The notes: generated from the sequence alone by a model not told the origin. 64,000 nt of DNA from Lacinutrix sp. Bg11-31 (GCF_002831665.1 NZ_CP025118.1:3348001-3412000), one strand, 5' to 3'. Shown: positions 7,784 to 16,774, counted from the stretch's first letter. Numbers and translations: made by a program.

Positions 7784-9994
7784 CTATCTTATTTTTTTTA
7801 GTTTTTCTTTTGCAATCTGTACTTTTATATGGTTCTCATCAAATTTTTCAACAAAAATATCTAATGCTTTTAAATAATAGTCTTTACCAGTGTCTAATTC
7901 TTTTTCTTTTATGAATACGTCTCCAAAAGCAATGTAAATATCTCCGAAAACATCATGTTTAGAATTAAAGAAATTATGGTTAATATTTATTGCTTTAGAT
8001 AGCATTTCTTTTGCTTGAACAAAATCTTTTTGCTCTATTTTTAAAGCAGCATAATTATAATAAATAACAGCCGTAAAAGGATGGTTTTTAGTAAATATTT
8101 CTTTGTGTAGCTTTAATGTTTTATCGAATAATGAATCTGCTTTTTTGTACTCTTTTTTACTTGTTGATATTAATCCAAGACCATTTAGGGCAACAGCATA
8201 AGGTAAAGTGGATACTAAACCAAATTCTTTATTTATTTGCACTGTCTTTTTATATAGAGAATCCGATCTATTATAGTTGCTTACATAATAGTCAACATAT
8301 GCGGCATTGTTTAGTAAGGTAGTTGAACTAGGTATTGTAAAGTTTATATATTCATTTGCTTTTTTAATTGAGGCATCAGAATGTATTTTTGCGAGCTTAT
8401 ATTTTCCTAATGTGATTTCTAACTGAGCAAGATTAGAAAGAACTTCGGGTAATTTCCAGTTATTTTCGCCAAGTGTATTATTGTATATTTCTATTACTTG
8501 ATGAAACTTTTTTTCAGAGTTATTATATTCACCTATAATATTGTCTAATTGAGCTTCGGTTTTTAAATAATTGGCGAATTTTTCGCTATTCTTTCCAAAA
8601 TTTTCAGTAGTGATTTTTATTCCTTTTTTTAACGTTTCCCTTGCTTTATCGTATTGACCAAGTACTGTTTTTACACGAGATAACATTAAATAACTTCCTG
8701 CAATATTTTGGTTTGAGGGTTCAACAAATTCTTTGTAACATGCTAAGCATTCAGAGAAAATTTCTTCTGCTTTATTAAATCTACTTAGCTTATAATAATA
8801 AATACCTTTATAGTAATTTATATTACATAAATCACTTGTAGAATTATCTACTAAATTATAAGTTTTATCAATATATAATTTAGCTTGTTCTAGGCTATCG
8901 GTTCTAAAGTGGTTTTTTATTAAGTCGCGATAGTTGTTAATTATTTTTTTCTTATTATCAGTGTTAATAGTGTCTCTTTTTAATATTACAATAGCACTTT
9001 TATAAAGTAAATTAGAATATTTATATGCGTTTTGTTCAGCAAGCGACTCTGCATAATTACTATAGAAAACAGCAGCATCACCATCAATGGTGTCTTTAAT
9101 AGATTTGTAGTTGTCTATAGCTTCTACAAATAGAGAATCTGCTAATTCATAATTTTGTAATTCTTTATAACAAATAGCTATAATGTTTTTAGAGTAGGAT
9201 TTTTCTAATTCCCAATACTCAGATTTTTTTTTATAATTATTAAGCGCATTATCTGCTTTAATGTAATAATCCAAAGCTTGTTTATACTCATGATTTTTAA
9301 AGTGATTTTTAGCATTACATCTATAAGCATCATAAAGTCCACTATAAGTTCCACTTATTTTCCAAAGTTCACTGTGATTAGATATTTCTTCCTCTGAAAT
9401 TCCAATCCAAACTTTTCCTGCGTTATTTGCTTCTATTGCATATTGTATAGCTTCGTCGCATTTATTTATATTAATAGCGTTTTTGCTTTTTTCACAATAA
9501 TCAAACATTAATATATTCTTTTGAAGATAATTATATCCATTGTTTAATGCATACAGGATAGTTCTATAGGGTTTAAAATTTATTGAAGTGTATGTGAAAA
9601 AAGTTGAAATGATTAATAATGTGAATGAGCGTAAGAGTATTAATTTAATTTTTTTAGAGCCTGAATTAGAATCCTTATTAAAAAATATATACCCTACTAA
9701 AAAGAGAAATAATAACCCATTCGCAATAGGAAGAAAATCGTAATATTCTTCTTTGTTTATTCGAATTAAAAAAGGTAAATTAAAAAGAGATATAGCAAGT
9801 GCAATTCCTGAGATTATGGATATTTCTTTTTTGTTTTCTTCTAATTTAAAAAACCAATAACCACCAATAAAATAGGAAGCAGATAATAACCATGTTGAAA
9901 GTGAAAACAATGCTCTGTTACCTGTGAAATCTATTAATAGAAGGGAAAATGAAACAGTAAAAATTATTAATATTATTTTTTCGTATAGTTTCAT
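7784..9994 (-). CDS. Membrane-anchored tetratricopeptide-repeat protein
   Basis: 736 residues. The first 150 residues contain about five hydrophobic membrane helices. From about residue 165 to the end there are roughly a dozen degenerate TPR units of 34-42 residues, recognisable by spaced Ala/Tyr/Leu patterns such as NYAESLAEQNAYKYSNLLYK and NGLGLISTSKKEYKKADSLF. The later units resemble the kinesin-light-chain style of 42-residue repeat. It probably assembles a protein complex at the inner membrane. No catalytic, histidine-kinase or DNA-binding module follows, unlike many flavobacterial TPR proteins. It is transcribed alone. Function unknown. Confidence 0.75.
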   Translation of the reverse strand: MKLYEKIILIIFTVSFSLLLIDFTGNRALFSLSTWLLSASYFIGGYWFFKLEENKKEISIISGIALAISLFNLPFLIRINKEEYYDFLPIANGLLFLFLVGYIFFNKDSNSGSKKIKLILLRSFTLLIISTFFTYTSINFKPYRTILYALNNGYNYLQKNILMFDYCEKSKNAININKCDEAIQYAIEANNAGKVWIGISEEEISNHSELWKISGTYSGLYDAYRCNAKNHFKNHEYKQALDYYIKADNALNNYKKKSEYWELEKSYSKNIIAICYKELQNYELADSLFVEAIDNYKSIKDTIDGDAAVFYSNYAESLAEQNAYKYSNLLYKSAIVILKRDTINTDNKKKIINNYRDLIKNHFRTDSLEQAKLYIDKTYNLVDNSTSDLCNINYYKGIYYYKLSRFNKAEEIFSECLACYKEFVEPSNQNIAGSYLMLSRVKTVLGQYDKARETLKKGIKITTENFGKNSEKFANYLKTEAQLDNIIGEYNNSEKKFHQVIEIYNNTLGENNWKLPEVLSNLAQLEITLGKYKLAKIHSDASIKKANEYINFTIPSSTTLLNNAAYVDYYVSNYNRSDSLYKKTVQINKEFGLVSTLPYAVALNGLGLISTSKKEYKKADSLFDKTLKLHKEIFTKNHPFTAVIYYNYAALKIEQKDFVQAKEMLSKAININHNFFNSKHDVFGDIYIAFGDVFIKEKELDTGKDYYLKALDIFVEKFDENHIKVQIAKEKLKKIR

Positions 9995-10053
9995 GGTGGT
10001 GATTTTTCCTTTTAGAAGCTAACTTATTCTTCTATTAACATCTATACTTTAGC

Positions 10054-10947
10054 CTATTTCCTCTCATAAGTCATAAATGAAAAGGAATGATTATGTTGTT
10101 CATCATTATCATGTACCTTACTTGCTGTTTCTTTCCATTGTTCCATATTAATTTCTGGAAAAAAAGTATCTGCATCGAAAGTAGAGTGTACTCTAGTTAG
10201 TTCAATTTTAGAAGCAAAAGGCATTGCTTGTTTGTAAATTTCTCCACCACCAATAATAAAAGGTTGATTATCGCTATTAGCAGCATCTATTGCATCCTCT
10301 ATAGAATTCACAACTAGTACTCCTGCAGGAACTTGATAATTTTTTTGCCTTGAAATTACAACGTGTGTTCTGTTTGGTAATGGTTTTGGAAAGCTTTCAA
10401 AAGTTTTGCGTCCCATAATGATATAATGACCAGAAGTAAGTGCTTTAAAACGTTTAAGGTCGTCGCGTAAATGCCAAATAAGATCGTTGTCTTTTCCTAT
10501 TTCATTGTTTTCTCCAGCAGCAACAATCATTGTTAGGTTTTTGTTAGGCTTAATTGTAGGTATTGTTATGGTTTGCGCCTCAGGTTGAATTAAGGTGCTT
10601 TTTAGTGTTTCAATTTTATCTTGTTGTTTGGCTACTAATTTTTCTATTTGCGCTTTTTCCCAATCTTTTCCCATGAATTTATTGGTAACAAATACAGTAA
10701 AGACATGATATAAAAAGAAGAATAACCAAGCAGAAATAGCAATTACAAACCAATCTAAACCAAGGATTTTAAAACCTTTCCCAATACCTAAAGCGGTATT
10801 GGCAAGAATTAGAAAGACTGCTCCAATTAAAAAGATTACAAAGTGTATGTACAATCCCTTTTTCTGTTTTACACGACGTTGCGCGTTTTCAATTAAAGCA
10901 AGTTGCTCTTGATCTATTTGTGGTTTTTGTTTCTTTTTTCCGAACAT
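10054..10947 (-). CDS. folA: Dihydrofolate reductase with N-terminal 2TM membrane domain
   Basis: 297 residues in two parts. Residues 1-120 match the Bacteroidota 2TM domain: charged start, membrane helices at about 31-53 and 64-87, then a charged helix to about 120. Residues 138-297 are a complete dihydrofolate reductase that reduces dihydrofolate to tetrahydrofolate with NADPH. The active-site acid is Asp163 in LRDDLKRFK, MGRKTFES forms the NADPH phosphate loop, and IIGGGEIY is the late glycine motif. Both helices run in one open frame with the enzyme, so the product should be membrane-tethered with the enzyme in the cytoplasm. thyA, its partner in the dTMP cycle, lies about 1.4 kb away on the same strand. 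Confidence 0.9.
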   Translation of the reverse strand: MFGKKKQKPQIDQEQLALIENAQRRVKQKKGLYIHFVIFLIGAVFLILANTALGIGKGFKILGLDWFVIAISAWLFFFLYHVFTVFVTNKFMGKDWEKAQIEKLVAKQQDKIETLKSTLIQPEAQTITIPTIKPNKNLTMIVAAGENNEIGKDNDLIWHLRDDLKRFKALTSGHYIIMGRKTFESFPKPLPNRTHVVISRQKNYQVPAGVLVVNSIEDAIDAANSDNQPFIIGGGEIYKQAMPFASKIELTRVHSTFDADTFFPEINMEQWKETASKVHDNDEQHNHSFSFMTYERK

Positions 10948-11159
10948 AATTTCTAATAAAGAGGTGAAGTTAAAGTTTTAATGCGAGTTTTTGTTTTTTT
11001 TATTTTAACGCAATCGTTTTCGTTTGATTATCAGTATTTTAAGCTGTTTATTTTGGTTGTCATATTATTGAAAAAGACATATTTTAATTATCTTATTCTA
11101 ACAATGTGATAGTGTAATTTACTAATTTAATAATTCTTTATTAAATGTGTATTAAAGAG

Positions 11160-11190
11160 TTTGTTGGTAAGTTAATGTTATATAGTTTTG
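11160..11190 (+). promoter_or_regulatory. Consensus Bacteroidota promoter of the glycogen-binding protein gene
   Basis: TTTG at 11160-11163, then 19 bases, then TAGTTTTG at 11183-11190. Both elements and the spacing match the Bacteroidota primary sigma factor consensus. It lies 20 bases before ATG 11211. This is the clearest promoter in the window. Confidence 0.75.
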
Positions 11191-11210
11191 AGGTATAAAA
11201 TATTAATAAT

Positions 11211-11507
11211 ATGGCTATTACAAAACAATTCTTAAAATCTAAACCAGTTTGTAAAGTAACTTTTACTGTATCTGCTGAAGAAGCTAATGAAGTTAACGTT
11301 GTAGGAAATTTTAATGAATGGAATACAGAAGCTACTGCATTAAAGAAATTAAAGAACGGAACTTTTAAAGGGACTGTAAATTTAGAAAAAGATAAATCTT
11401 ACGAGTTTAGATATTTAGTAGATGGACAATGGAAAAACGAAGTTGAAGCTGATGCTTTTGCTTGGAGTGAGTTTGCTGCAGATGAGAACTGTGTTATTAA
11501 TCTGTAA
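11211..11507 (+). CDS. Standalone glycogen-binding domain (CBM48/isoamylase early-set) protein
   Basis: 98 residues, all one immunoglobulin-like early-set domain of the CBM48/AMPK-glycogen-binding type. The hallmark VNVVGNFNEWN is near residues 27-37 and YEFRYLVDGQWKNE near 64-77. These blocks carry aromatic residues that stack on alpha-glucan chains. No catalytic domain or signal peptide is attached, so it is a free cytoplasmic sugar-binding module. It may tether other enzymes to storage glucan or act as a small regulator. It has its own consensus promoter, suggesting strong expression. The family assignment is good and the role unknown. Confidence 0.85.
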   Translation: MAITKQFLKSKPVCKVTFTVSAEEANEVNVVGNFNEWNTEATALKKLKNGTFKGTVNLEKDKSYEFRYLVDGQWKNEVEADAFAWSEFAADENCVINL

Positions 11508-11522
11508 TTAAGTTTTATTTAA

Positions 11523-12380
11523 TCATTTTTTTTTCTCCTTTTTATCTCCACCTGCTACAGCAAGTTTAATGGGTAAACTATAAGATACTACAACAGGTTG
11601 CCCTTTATGTATTCCTGGTTTTATCATTTTTGGAAGCAACGCGAGAACGCGTTCTGCCTCTTTTTTGAGTTCAGGATGTGAAGCTCTTGCTTGGATTTCA
11701 ATAGCCTTTCCATTTTTGTCAATTTTAAATGTAGCATGAATTCTAACATAACCTGTTGGTAAATTTAGTTTGGTTGCTAAACCAAGGTTAAATTCAGAGC
11801 CTATATGTGCGCTAATTTTACTACTCATACATCTTCTGAGTTTCGATCTAGAAAGTTTTTCATCACAACCAGGATAAATTGGTACATTCTCTATTATGGC
11901 AAAACTGACTTCATCTGAACGATAACCATATATTGGAATTAATTTATTATTAGTTCTGTCTAGTTTGAAAAATAATCTTTTTTTAATAGTCATCATAATA
12001 GTATTCCCAGAAGAATCAACAGCAGGTTTCACTTTAGGCAACTTTTCATGAATAAGCTCATAAATTTTTAAATCTAAACCATAAATTATACTATTTTTCT
12101 GAGTACGACTTCGAATGGTTTCTCCAAAATCGTCATATCTAATTGAAGTGAATACAGAGATTGTGTCTCTTTTACTTGTAGTAATGAAATCTTCAACGGA
12201 TTTTCTATCAAGTGTATTTACTATAAAATCTTGAAGTTTCATTTCATAACAAAGCTCATTGTTTTCAACATCATCACAACCTTCAAAAATTACAAATGAT
12301 TTTCTGATTTCATAATTATTATCTTGCGAATGAATGGTTAAAGTAAATATTAGAAGGCTTATTAAAAATAGGTTTTTCAT
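11523..12380 (-). CDS. Exported protein with TonB C-terminal-like domain
   Basis: 285 residues with a signal peptide (MKNLFLISLLIFTLTIHSQ). The C-terminal third is a TonB_C-like fold. VPIYPGCDEKLSRSKLRRC resembles the linker seen before TonB_C domains in Bacteroidota, followed by GYVRIHATFKIDKNGKAI and a block ending MIKPGIHKGQPVVVSYSLPI. It lacks the N-terminal membrane anchor and proline-rich spacer of a true energy-transducing TonB, so it is more likely a periplasmic TonB-C-type module than an energiser. It ends with a lysine-rich tail. It lies 9 bases downstream of thyA on the same strand and may be cotranscribed. The exact role is unknown. Confidence 0.7.
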   Translation of the reverse strand: MKNLFLISLLIFTLTIHSQDNNYEIRKSFVIFEGCDDVENNELCYEMKLQDFIVNTLDRKSVEDFITTSKRDTISVFTSIRYDDFGETIRSRTQKNSIIYGLDLKIYELIHEKLPKVKPAVDSSGNTIMMTIKKRLFFKLDRTNNKLIPIYGYRSDEVSFAIIENVPIYPGCDEKLSRSKLRRCMSSKISAHIGSEFNLGLATKLNLPTGYVRIHATFKIDKNGKAIEIQARASHPELKKEAERVLALLPKMIKPGIHKGQPVVVSYSLPIKLAVAGGDKKEKKK

Positions 12381-12389
12381 CGTTTTAAT

Positions 12390-13214
12390 TTAAATAGCCA
12401 CAGCTCCTTTAATATGTGGATGTGGATTGTAATCTTCCAAAGTAAAATCTTCAAATTTAAAATCGAAGATATCTTTAATCTCTGGATTTAGTTTCATTTT
12501 TGGTAATGGTCTGCAATCTCGAGACAATTGTAATTCTAATTGTTCTTTATGGTTATTATAAATATGAGCATCTCCAAATGTGTGTATAAACTCACCAGCT
12601 TCGTATCCACAAACCTGAGCCATCATCATGGTAAACAAAGCGTAAGAAGCAATGTTAAAAGGTACGCCTAAGAAGATATCTGCACTACGTTGGTATAATT
12701 GGCAAGATAATTTCCCATTTGCTACATAAAACTGAAAGAACGCATGGCAAGGCGGTAAAGCCGCTTTTCCATTAGCTACATTCTCATCGAAAGATTTTGA
12801 AGTGTCTGGTAATACTGAAGGATTCCATGCAGAAACCAACATTCTACGACTATTTGGATTGTTTTTTAAAGTCTCTATAACTTCTGTTATTTGATCTACT
12901 TCGTCACTATTCCAATTACGCCATTGATGACCATAAACAGGACCTAAGTCTCCATTTTTATCTGCCCAAGAATTCCATATTTTAACACCGTTTTCGGTTA
13001 AGTAGTCAATATTAGTATCTCCTTTTAAAAACCATAGTAGTTCGTAAATAATAGATTTTAAATGTAATTTTTTTGTGGTAACCATTGGGAAACCTTCACT
13101 TAAATCGAAACGTAATTGGTAACCAAAAACACTTTTTGTTCCTGTTCCTGTTCTATCTCCTTTTTCGTTTCCGTTTTCTAAAACGTGTTTTACTAGCTCG
13201 TGGTATTGTTTCAT
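12390..13214 (-). CDS. thyA: Thymidylate synthase
   Basis: Methylates dUMP to dTMP using methylene-tetrahydrofolate, in the cytoplasm. The start is ATG 13214 (274 residues); a GTG two codons earlier would add only two residues. Arg21 in DRTGTG binds the dUMP phosphate, the nucleophile is Cys156 in [11 protein letters not shown], and [17 protein letters not shown] is the substrate loop. It carries a small insertion (around [16 protein letters not shown]) before the nucleophile compared with the E. coli enzyme. The product dihydrofolate feeds the reductase at 10054. An 18-base hairpin sits directly upstream of the start codon. Confidence 0.96.
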   Translation of the reverse strand: MKQYHELVKHVLENGNEKGDRTGTGTKSVFGYQLRFDLSEGFPMVTTKKLHLKSIIYELLWFLKGDTNIDYLTENGVKIWNSWADKNGDLGPVYGHQWRNWNSDEVDQITEVIETLKNNPNSRRMLVSAWNPSVLPDTSKSFDENVANGKAALPPCHAFFQFYVANGKLSCQLYQRSADIFLGVPFNIASYALFTMMMAQVCGYEAGEFIHTFGDAHIYNNHKEQLELQLSRDCRPLPKMKLNPEIKDIFDFKFEDFTLEDYNPHPHIKGAVAI

Positions 13215-13220
13215 GTTCAC

Positions 13221-13238
13221 TTCCCACGAAAGTGGGAA
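13221..13238 (-). promoter_or_regulatory. Hairpin directly upstream of the thyA start codon
   Basis: TTCCCAC-GAAA-GTGGGAA: a perfect 7-bp stem with a 4-nt loop, ending six bases before the thyA ATG on the minus strand. In that orientation it is preceded by an A-run and would fold in the ribosome entry zone. It could modulate translation, or simply be one of the dispersed small palindromes seen elsewhere in the window. Confidence 0.5.
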
Positions 13239-13273
13239 TCTTTTTTAATTAACTATAATATTAATGAATTGAT

Positions 13274-13298
13274 ATTCTTCGCTGTGCTCTGAATGACA
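13274..13298. repeat. Dispersed intergenic repeat remnant
   Basis: An ATTC..GAAT-bounded palindromic stretch followed by TGACA. From memory it resembles the common Bacteroidota intergenic motif in which ATTCTTCGC is followed by a few bases and GAATGACA. Only one copy was noticed here, so the call rests on recall. Confidence 0.35.
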
Positions 13299-13342
13299 AA
13301 ACTATGTTGAATTGAAGCTCTTATTTATATTAAAATTTATCC

Positions 13343-13357
13343 GTGGCGATTCGCCAC
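13343..13357 (-). terminator. Short hairpin at the end of the nucleoside transporter gene
   Basis: GTGGCG/CGCCAC stem (13343-13348 with 13352-13357) and a 3-nt loop overlapping the stop codon of the transporter gene. On the minus strand it is followed by an AT-rich stretch without a clean T-run, so it is a weak terminator candidate. Confidence 0.4.
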
Positions 13358-15090
13358 TAGCCAATTATCATTCCAGCAATAGTAGCCGAAATTAATGAAG
13401 CAATTGTTCCTCCAATTAAGGCTTTCATTCCGAACTTAGACAATTGTTTACGTTGTCCAGGAGCTAAAGAACCAATACCACCAATTTGAATTCCTATTGA
13501 GGCAAAGTTTGCAAAACCGCATAACATATAAGTTGCCATGATTACAGATTTCTCGTAAGTTAGGTGTGTAGCGTTTGCTACATTTTTAAGTTCTGCTAAC
13601 TGTATGTATCCTATAAACTCACTTGCAGCTAATTTAATACCTAAAAGCTGACCCATTAAAGCCATGTCTTCTTTTGCAACACCTATTAACCACATTAATG
13701 GTGCGAAAATGTAACCTAGAATAAATTCTAATGATAAACTATTGTAAGGCGTGTTTGCTGCTATAACTTCGTTCAAGGAAGTAAAATGCCAATCGATATT
13801 TAATGCTTCAATTGCAAAACCATTAAATCCTGCAATTCCTCCTAAAACGCCATTAATCATTGCTATAAAAGCAACAAAAACTAGTAGCATTGCACCAACA
13901 TTTACAGCAAGCCTTAAACCTTCTGTTGTTCCGTTAGCAATGGCTTCAAGTATATTAGAGCCAATTTTTTCTTGAGATACTTTTACATCTGTATTTACTT
14001 CTTCAGTTTGAGGAAATAATATTTTAGAGATAACAATTGCACCAGGTGCAGCCATTACAGATGCTGCTAATAAATGCTTAGCGTAAAAAAGTTGTAATGC
14101 TTCGTCTTCACCTCCTAAAAACCCAATATATGCTGCTAATACAGCTCCAGCTACGGTTGCCATACCACCAATCATGACTAAGAGTATTTCGGACTTATTC
14201 ATTTTTTCTAAATACGCCTTTATTAAAAGTGGTGCTTCAGTTTGCCCTAAAAAGATGTTTCCAGCGACACTCAAGCTTTCTGCTCCAGAAATACCTAATA
14301 CTTTAGTTAGTAATAATCCCATTAGTTTTACTACTTTTTGAATAATCCCTAAATAAAATAATACAGAAGTTAAAGCTGAAAAGAATATAATTGTAGGTAG
14401 TACTTGAAAAGCGAAAATAAACCCAAAAGAAGTAACATCTAACATGCCGCCAAATAAGAACTCACTTCCTGCTTGTGTGTAGCTTAATAGTTCTATAAAA
14501 CCTTTACCTATAAATTCGAATATTGTTTTTACAAAACTAACTTTTAAAACACCTATGGCTATTATTAATTGAAGCACTAAGCCTAAACCAACAGTTTTCC
14601 AATTGATGCCTTTACGGTTACTACTAAATAAGAAGGCAACAAATAAAAGTGTAATCATTCCTAAAACACCACGCCATAGACTTCCAAGAGAAAAACCTTG
14701 ACTAGGTATTATTGAGCCCCTTTCTGGTTTTGTAGCGTCTACAACTGCAACATTCTCTTCTGTAATAGTGGTTGGTGATGTGTAATTATAGACGTTATTC
14801 TTATTCTTAATTACTAAAGTAGAATCTGTGAGTTCTGTTATTTTATAATGTCTAATAGAATTAGAAGTATCATTATGGTAAAATACCAGTAAATTATTTT
14901 GATATATATAGTCTCCTTTTACAGCTTGAATAGAATCTCCAGTAAAAGCAAATTCACCTGCATTAAGTTCTAAGTTTTTAAAATTACTTGTAGGAGATTG
15001 AGATATCCATTTTTTTTCTAAGTCTTGTCCAAAAACGGTAGTTATTCCAAAAAAAATAGCTGCGATAGCTAGTAGTAAATTTTTAATCAT
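13357..15090 (-). CDS. NupC-type concentrative nucleoside transporter with extra exported N-terminal domain
   Basis: 577 residues from ATG 15090. That start leaves four bases after the nuclease gene and gives a clean signal peptide (MIKNLLLAIAAIFFGITTVFGQ). About 110 residues of beta-rich soluble sequence follow, resembling small lipocalin-like Bacteroidota modules. From about residue 140 there is a full concentrative nucleoside transporter with some nine to ten membrane segments. FLGQTEAPLLIKAYL is the family's substrate-binding signature, and the gate domain ends in LAPGQRKQLSKFGMKALIGG. It imports nucleosides with Na+ or H+ across the inner membrane. The soluble domain should face the periplasm. 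Confidence 0.85.
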   Translation of the reverse strand: MIKNLLLAIAAIFFGITTVFGQDLEKKWISQSPTSNFKNLELNAGEFAFTGDSIQAVKGDYIYQNNLLVFYHNDTSNSIRHYKITELTDSTLVIKNKNNVYNYTSPTTITEENVAVVDATKPERGSIIPSQGFSLGSLWRGVLGMITLLFVAFLFSSNRKGINWKTVGLGLVLQLIIAIGVLKVSFVKTIFEFIGKGFIELLSYTQAGSEFLFGGMLDVTSFGFIFAFQVLPTIIFFSALTSVLFYLGIIQKVVKLMGLLLTKVLGISGAESLSVAGNIFLGQTEAPLLIKAYLEKMNKSEILLVMIGGMATVAGAVLAAYIGFLGGEDEALQLFYAKHLLAASVMAAPGAIVISKILFPQTEEVNTDVKVSQEKIGSNILEAIANGTTEGLRLAVNVGAMLLVFVAFIAMINGVLGGIAGFNGFAIEALNIDWHFTSLNEVIAANTPYNSLSLEFILGYIFAPLMWLIGVAKEDMALMGQLLGIKLAASEFIGYIQLAELKNVANATHLTYEKSVIMATYMLCGFANFASIGIQIGGIGSLAPGQRKQLSKFGMKALIGGTIASLISATIAGMIIG

Positions 15091-15094
15091 AAGG

Positions 15095-15703
15095 TTAGCG
15101 TTTAGAAATCTCGTCACGAATTTTTGCTGCAGTTTCGTAGTCTTCATTTTCTACAGCTTCGTCTAGTAAATTATTTAATTCTTCTAAAGAGTGTGAGTTG
15201 TAATCGTCTGTATCAACAAGCTCTAGTTCTTCATTTATAATGTCTTCAATTAAAATACTGTCTTCATCTTCTTCATCTTTATTTGGGTCTACTTTTAAAT
15301 AGATTCCAGCTTTGTCTAAGATGTTTTTGTAAGTAAATATTGGTGCTTTAAAACGTAGCGCTAATGCTATTGCATCGCTAGTTCTTGCATCAATTATTTC
15401 TTCAATTTTATCACGTTCACAAATAAGGCTCGAATAGAAAACACCATCTACTAGTTTGTGGATGATAACTTGTTTTACGACAATATCAAACCTATCGGCA
15501 AAATTTTTAAATAAATCGTGAGTAAGTGGTCGTGGTGGACGAATTTCTTTTTCAAGAGCTATCGCAATAGATTGAGCTTCGAAGGCACCAATTACTATTG
15601 GTAGTTTGCGTTCGCCATCTACCTCATTTAATATTAAAGCGTACGCGCCATTTTGTGTCTGGCTGTACGATATTCCTTTTATCTTTAGTCTAACTAAACT
15701 CAT
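15095..15703 (-). CDS. Bifunctional nuclease (DUF151) with C-terminal UVR motif
   Basis: 202 residues from ATG 15703. Residues 1 to about 140 match the DUF151/BFN bifunctional nuclease family: LVRLKIKGISYSQTQNGAYALIL, then ARTSDAIALALR, a conserved acidic-basic block. The last 35 residues (EELNNLLDEAVENEDYETAAKIRDEI) form a UVR helical motif like those in UvrB/UvrC and Clp-associated proteins, giving a protein-interaction tail. Plant and bacterial members have RNase/DNase activity, but the role in Bacteroidota is not established. It stands four bases upstream of the nucleoside transporter, so nuclease and nucleoside uptake are probably cotranscribed. Confidence 0.85.
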   Translation of the reverse strand: MSLVRLKIKGISYSQTQNGAYALILNEVDGERKLPIVIGAFEAQSIAIALEKEIRPPRPLTHDLFKNFADRFDIVVKQVIIHKLVDGVFYSSLICERDKIEEIIDARTSDAIALALRFKAPIFTYKNILDKAGIYLKVDPNKDEEDEDSILIEDIINEELELVDTDDYNSHSLEELNNLLDEAVENEDYETAAKIRDEISKR

Positions 15704-15716
15704 AAATATTTTAATC

Positions 15717-15763
15717 AAAAAAAAGCGGTTTAAATTGTAAAATAGAATTTAAACCGCTTTTTT
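15717..15763 (-). terminator. Terminator after etfA
   Basis: Long inverted repeat with arms at 15717-15736 and 15746-15763 (core AAGCGGTTTAAATT), a 9-nt loop, A-run on the left and T-run on the right. It lies downstream of etfA on the minus strand and just before the nuclease gene, separating the two units. Confidence 0.85.
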
Positions 15764-15784
15764 ACGAGCACAATTTATAAAAAA

Positions 15785-16747
15785 TTAAGCGTTTGCCGCT
15801 TTAAATGCTTTTAATTTTTCAATAAGTGCAGGTACAACTTCAAAAGCATCACCAACAACACCATAATCTGCAGCCTTAAAGAAAGGTGCTTCTGGATCTG
15901 TATTAATAACAACTTTTACTTTACTTGCGTTAATTCCTGCTAAATGTTGAATGGCTCCTGAAATACCAATTGCAATATATAAATTTGCAGCTACTGGTTT
16001 TCCTGTTTGCCCAACGTGTTCGCTGTGTGGTCTCCATCCTAAATCACTAACAGGTTTAGAACAAGCAGTTGCAGCTCCAAGAACTCCTGCTAATTCTTCT
16101 ATCATTCCCCAGTTTTCTGGACCTTTTAATCCACGACCTGCCGAAACTACTATTTCTGCATCAGCAATGGTTACTGTATCTGTAGCTTTATCTACAGACT
16201 GTACTGTTACTCCAGCTTCTGGAAGTGTAGGAGCGAAGTCTTCAGATGTTGCACTTGCGCTACTTTCAACTAATCCAAAAGAATTGTTAGAAAGGCCTAC
16301 TACTTTTACATCTGTATTAATAGTTGTAATATTAAAGGCTTTGTTTGTAAAAGCCGTACGTTTTACTGTAAAAGGAGAAGTACTTGATGGTGCTTCCATA
16401 ACATTAGAAGCATAACCTGCATCTAATCCTACTGCTAATAGAGGTGCTAAATATTTGCTATCTGCACTTTGGCTAACCACAACTACTTTTGCGCCTTCTT
16501 TTTCTGCTGCTTGTTTTATAACTGCTGCATAAGATTTTGCACTAAATTTTTCTAAAGCAGAATTTGTAACATTCAATATTTTGTCTACTCCGTAGTTTGC
16601 TAATTCACTTGTGTCTGCTGCATTAACTGTTACAGCTGTAACAGTAGTCCCTAATTGAGTAGCAACTGCTTTGGCATAAGAAGCAACCTCTAAGGCTGTT
16701 TTCTTAAATTTTCCATTTTCTGATTCTGTATATACTAAAACTGACAT
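15785..16747 (-). CDS. etfA: Electron transfer flavoprotein subunit alpha
   Basis: 320 residues, full length. With EtfB it forms the soluble FAD-containing carrier that takes electrons from acyl-CoA and other dehydrogenases and passes them to the ETF:quinone oxidoreductase. The C-terminal FAD-binding domain shows SAGRGLKGPENW, RPHSEHVGQTGK, YIAIGISGAIQHLAG and the terminal NTDPEAPFFKAADYGVVGD, all diagnostic. The gene follows etfB by 116 bases, a gap filled by two palindromes that might alter the subunit ratio. A strong terminator follows. Confidence 0.96.
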   Translation of the reverse strand: MSVLVYTESENGKFKKTALEVASYAKAVATQLGTTVTAVTVNAADTSELANYGVDKILNVTNSALEKFSAKSYAAVIKQAAEKEGAKVVVVSQSADSKYLAPLLAVGLDAGYASNVMEAPSSTSPFTVKRTAFTNKAFNITTINTDVKVVGLSNNSFGLVESSASATSEDFAPTLPEAGVTVQSVDKATDTVTIADAEIVVSAGRGLKGPENWGMIEELAGVLGAATACSKPVSDLGWRPHSEHVGQTGKPVAANLYIAIGISGAIQHLAGINASKVKVVINTDPEAPFFKAADYGVVGDAFEVVPALIEKLKAFKAANA

Positions 16748-16774
16748 ATAAATCTATTTTTTTTCCTATCCCAA

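Noticed and set aside
15951..16415. Rightward 154-residue frame inside etfA
   Set aside because: It is the antisense shadow of a certain housekeeping gene with no recognisable protein features.
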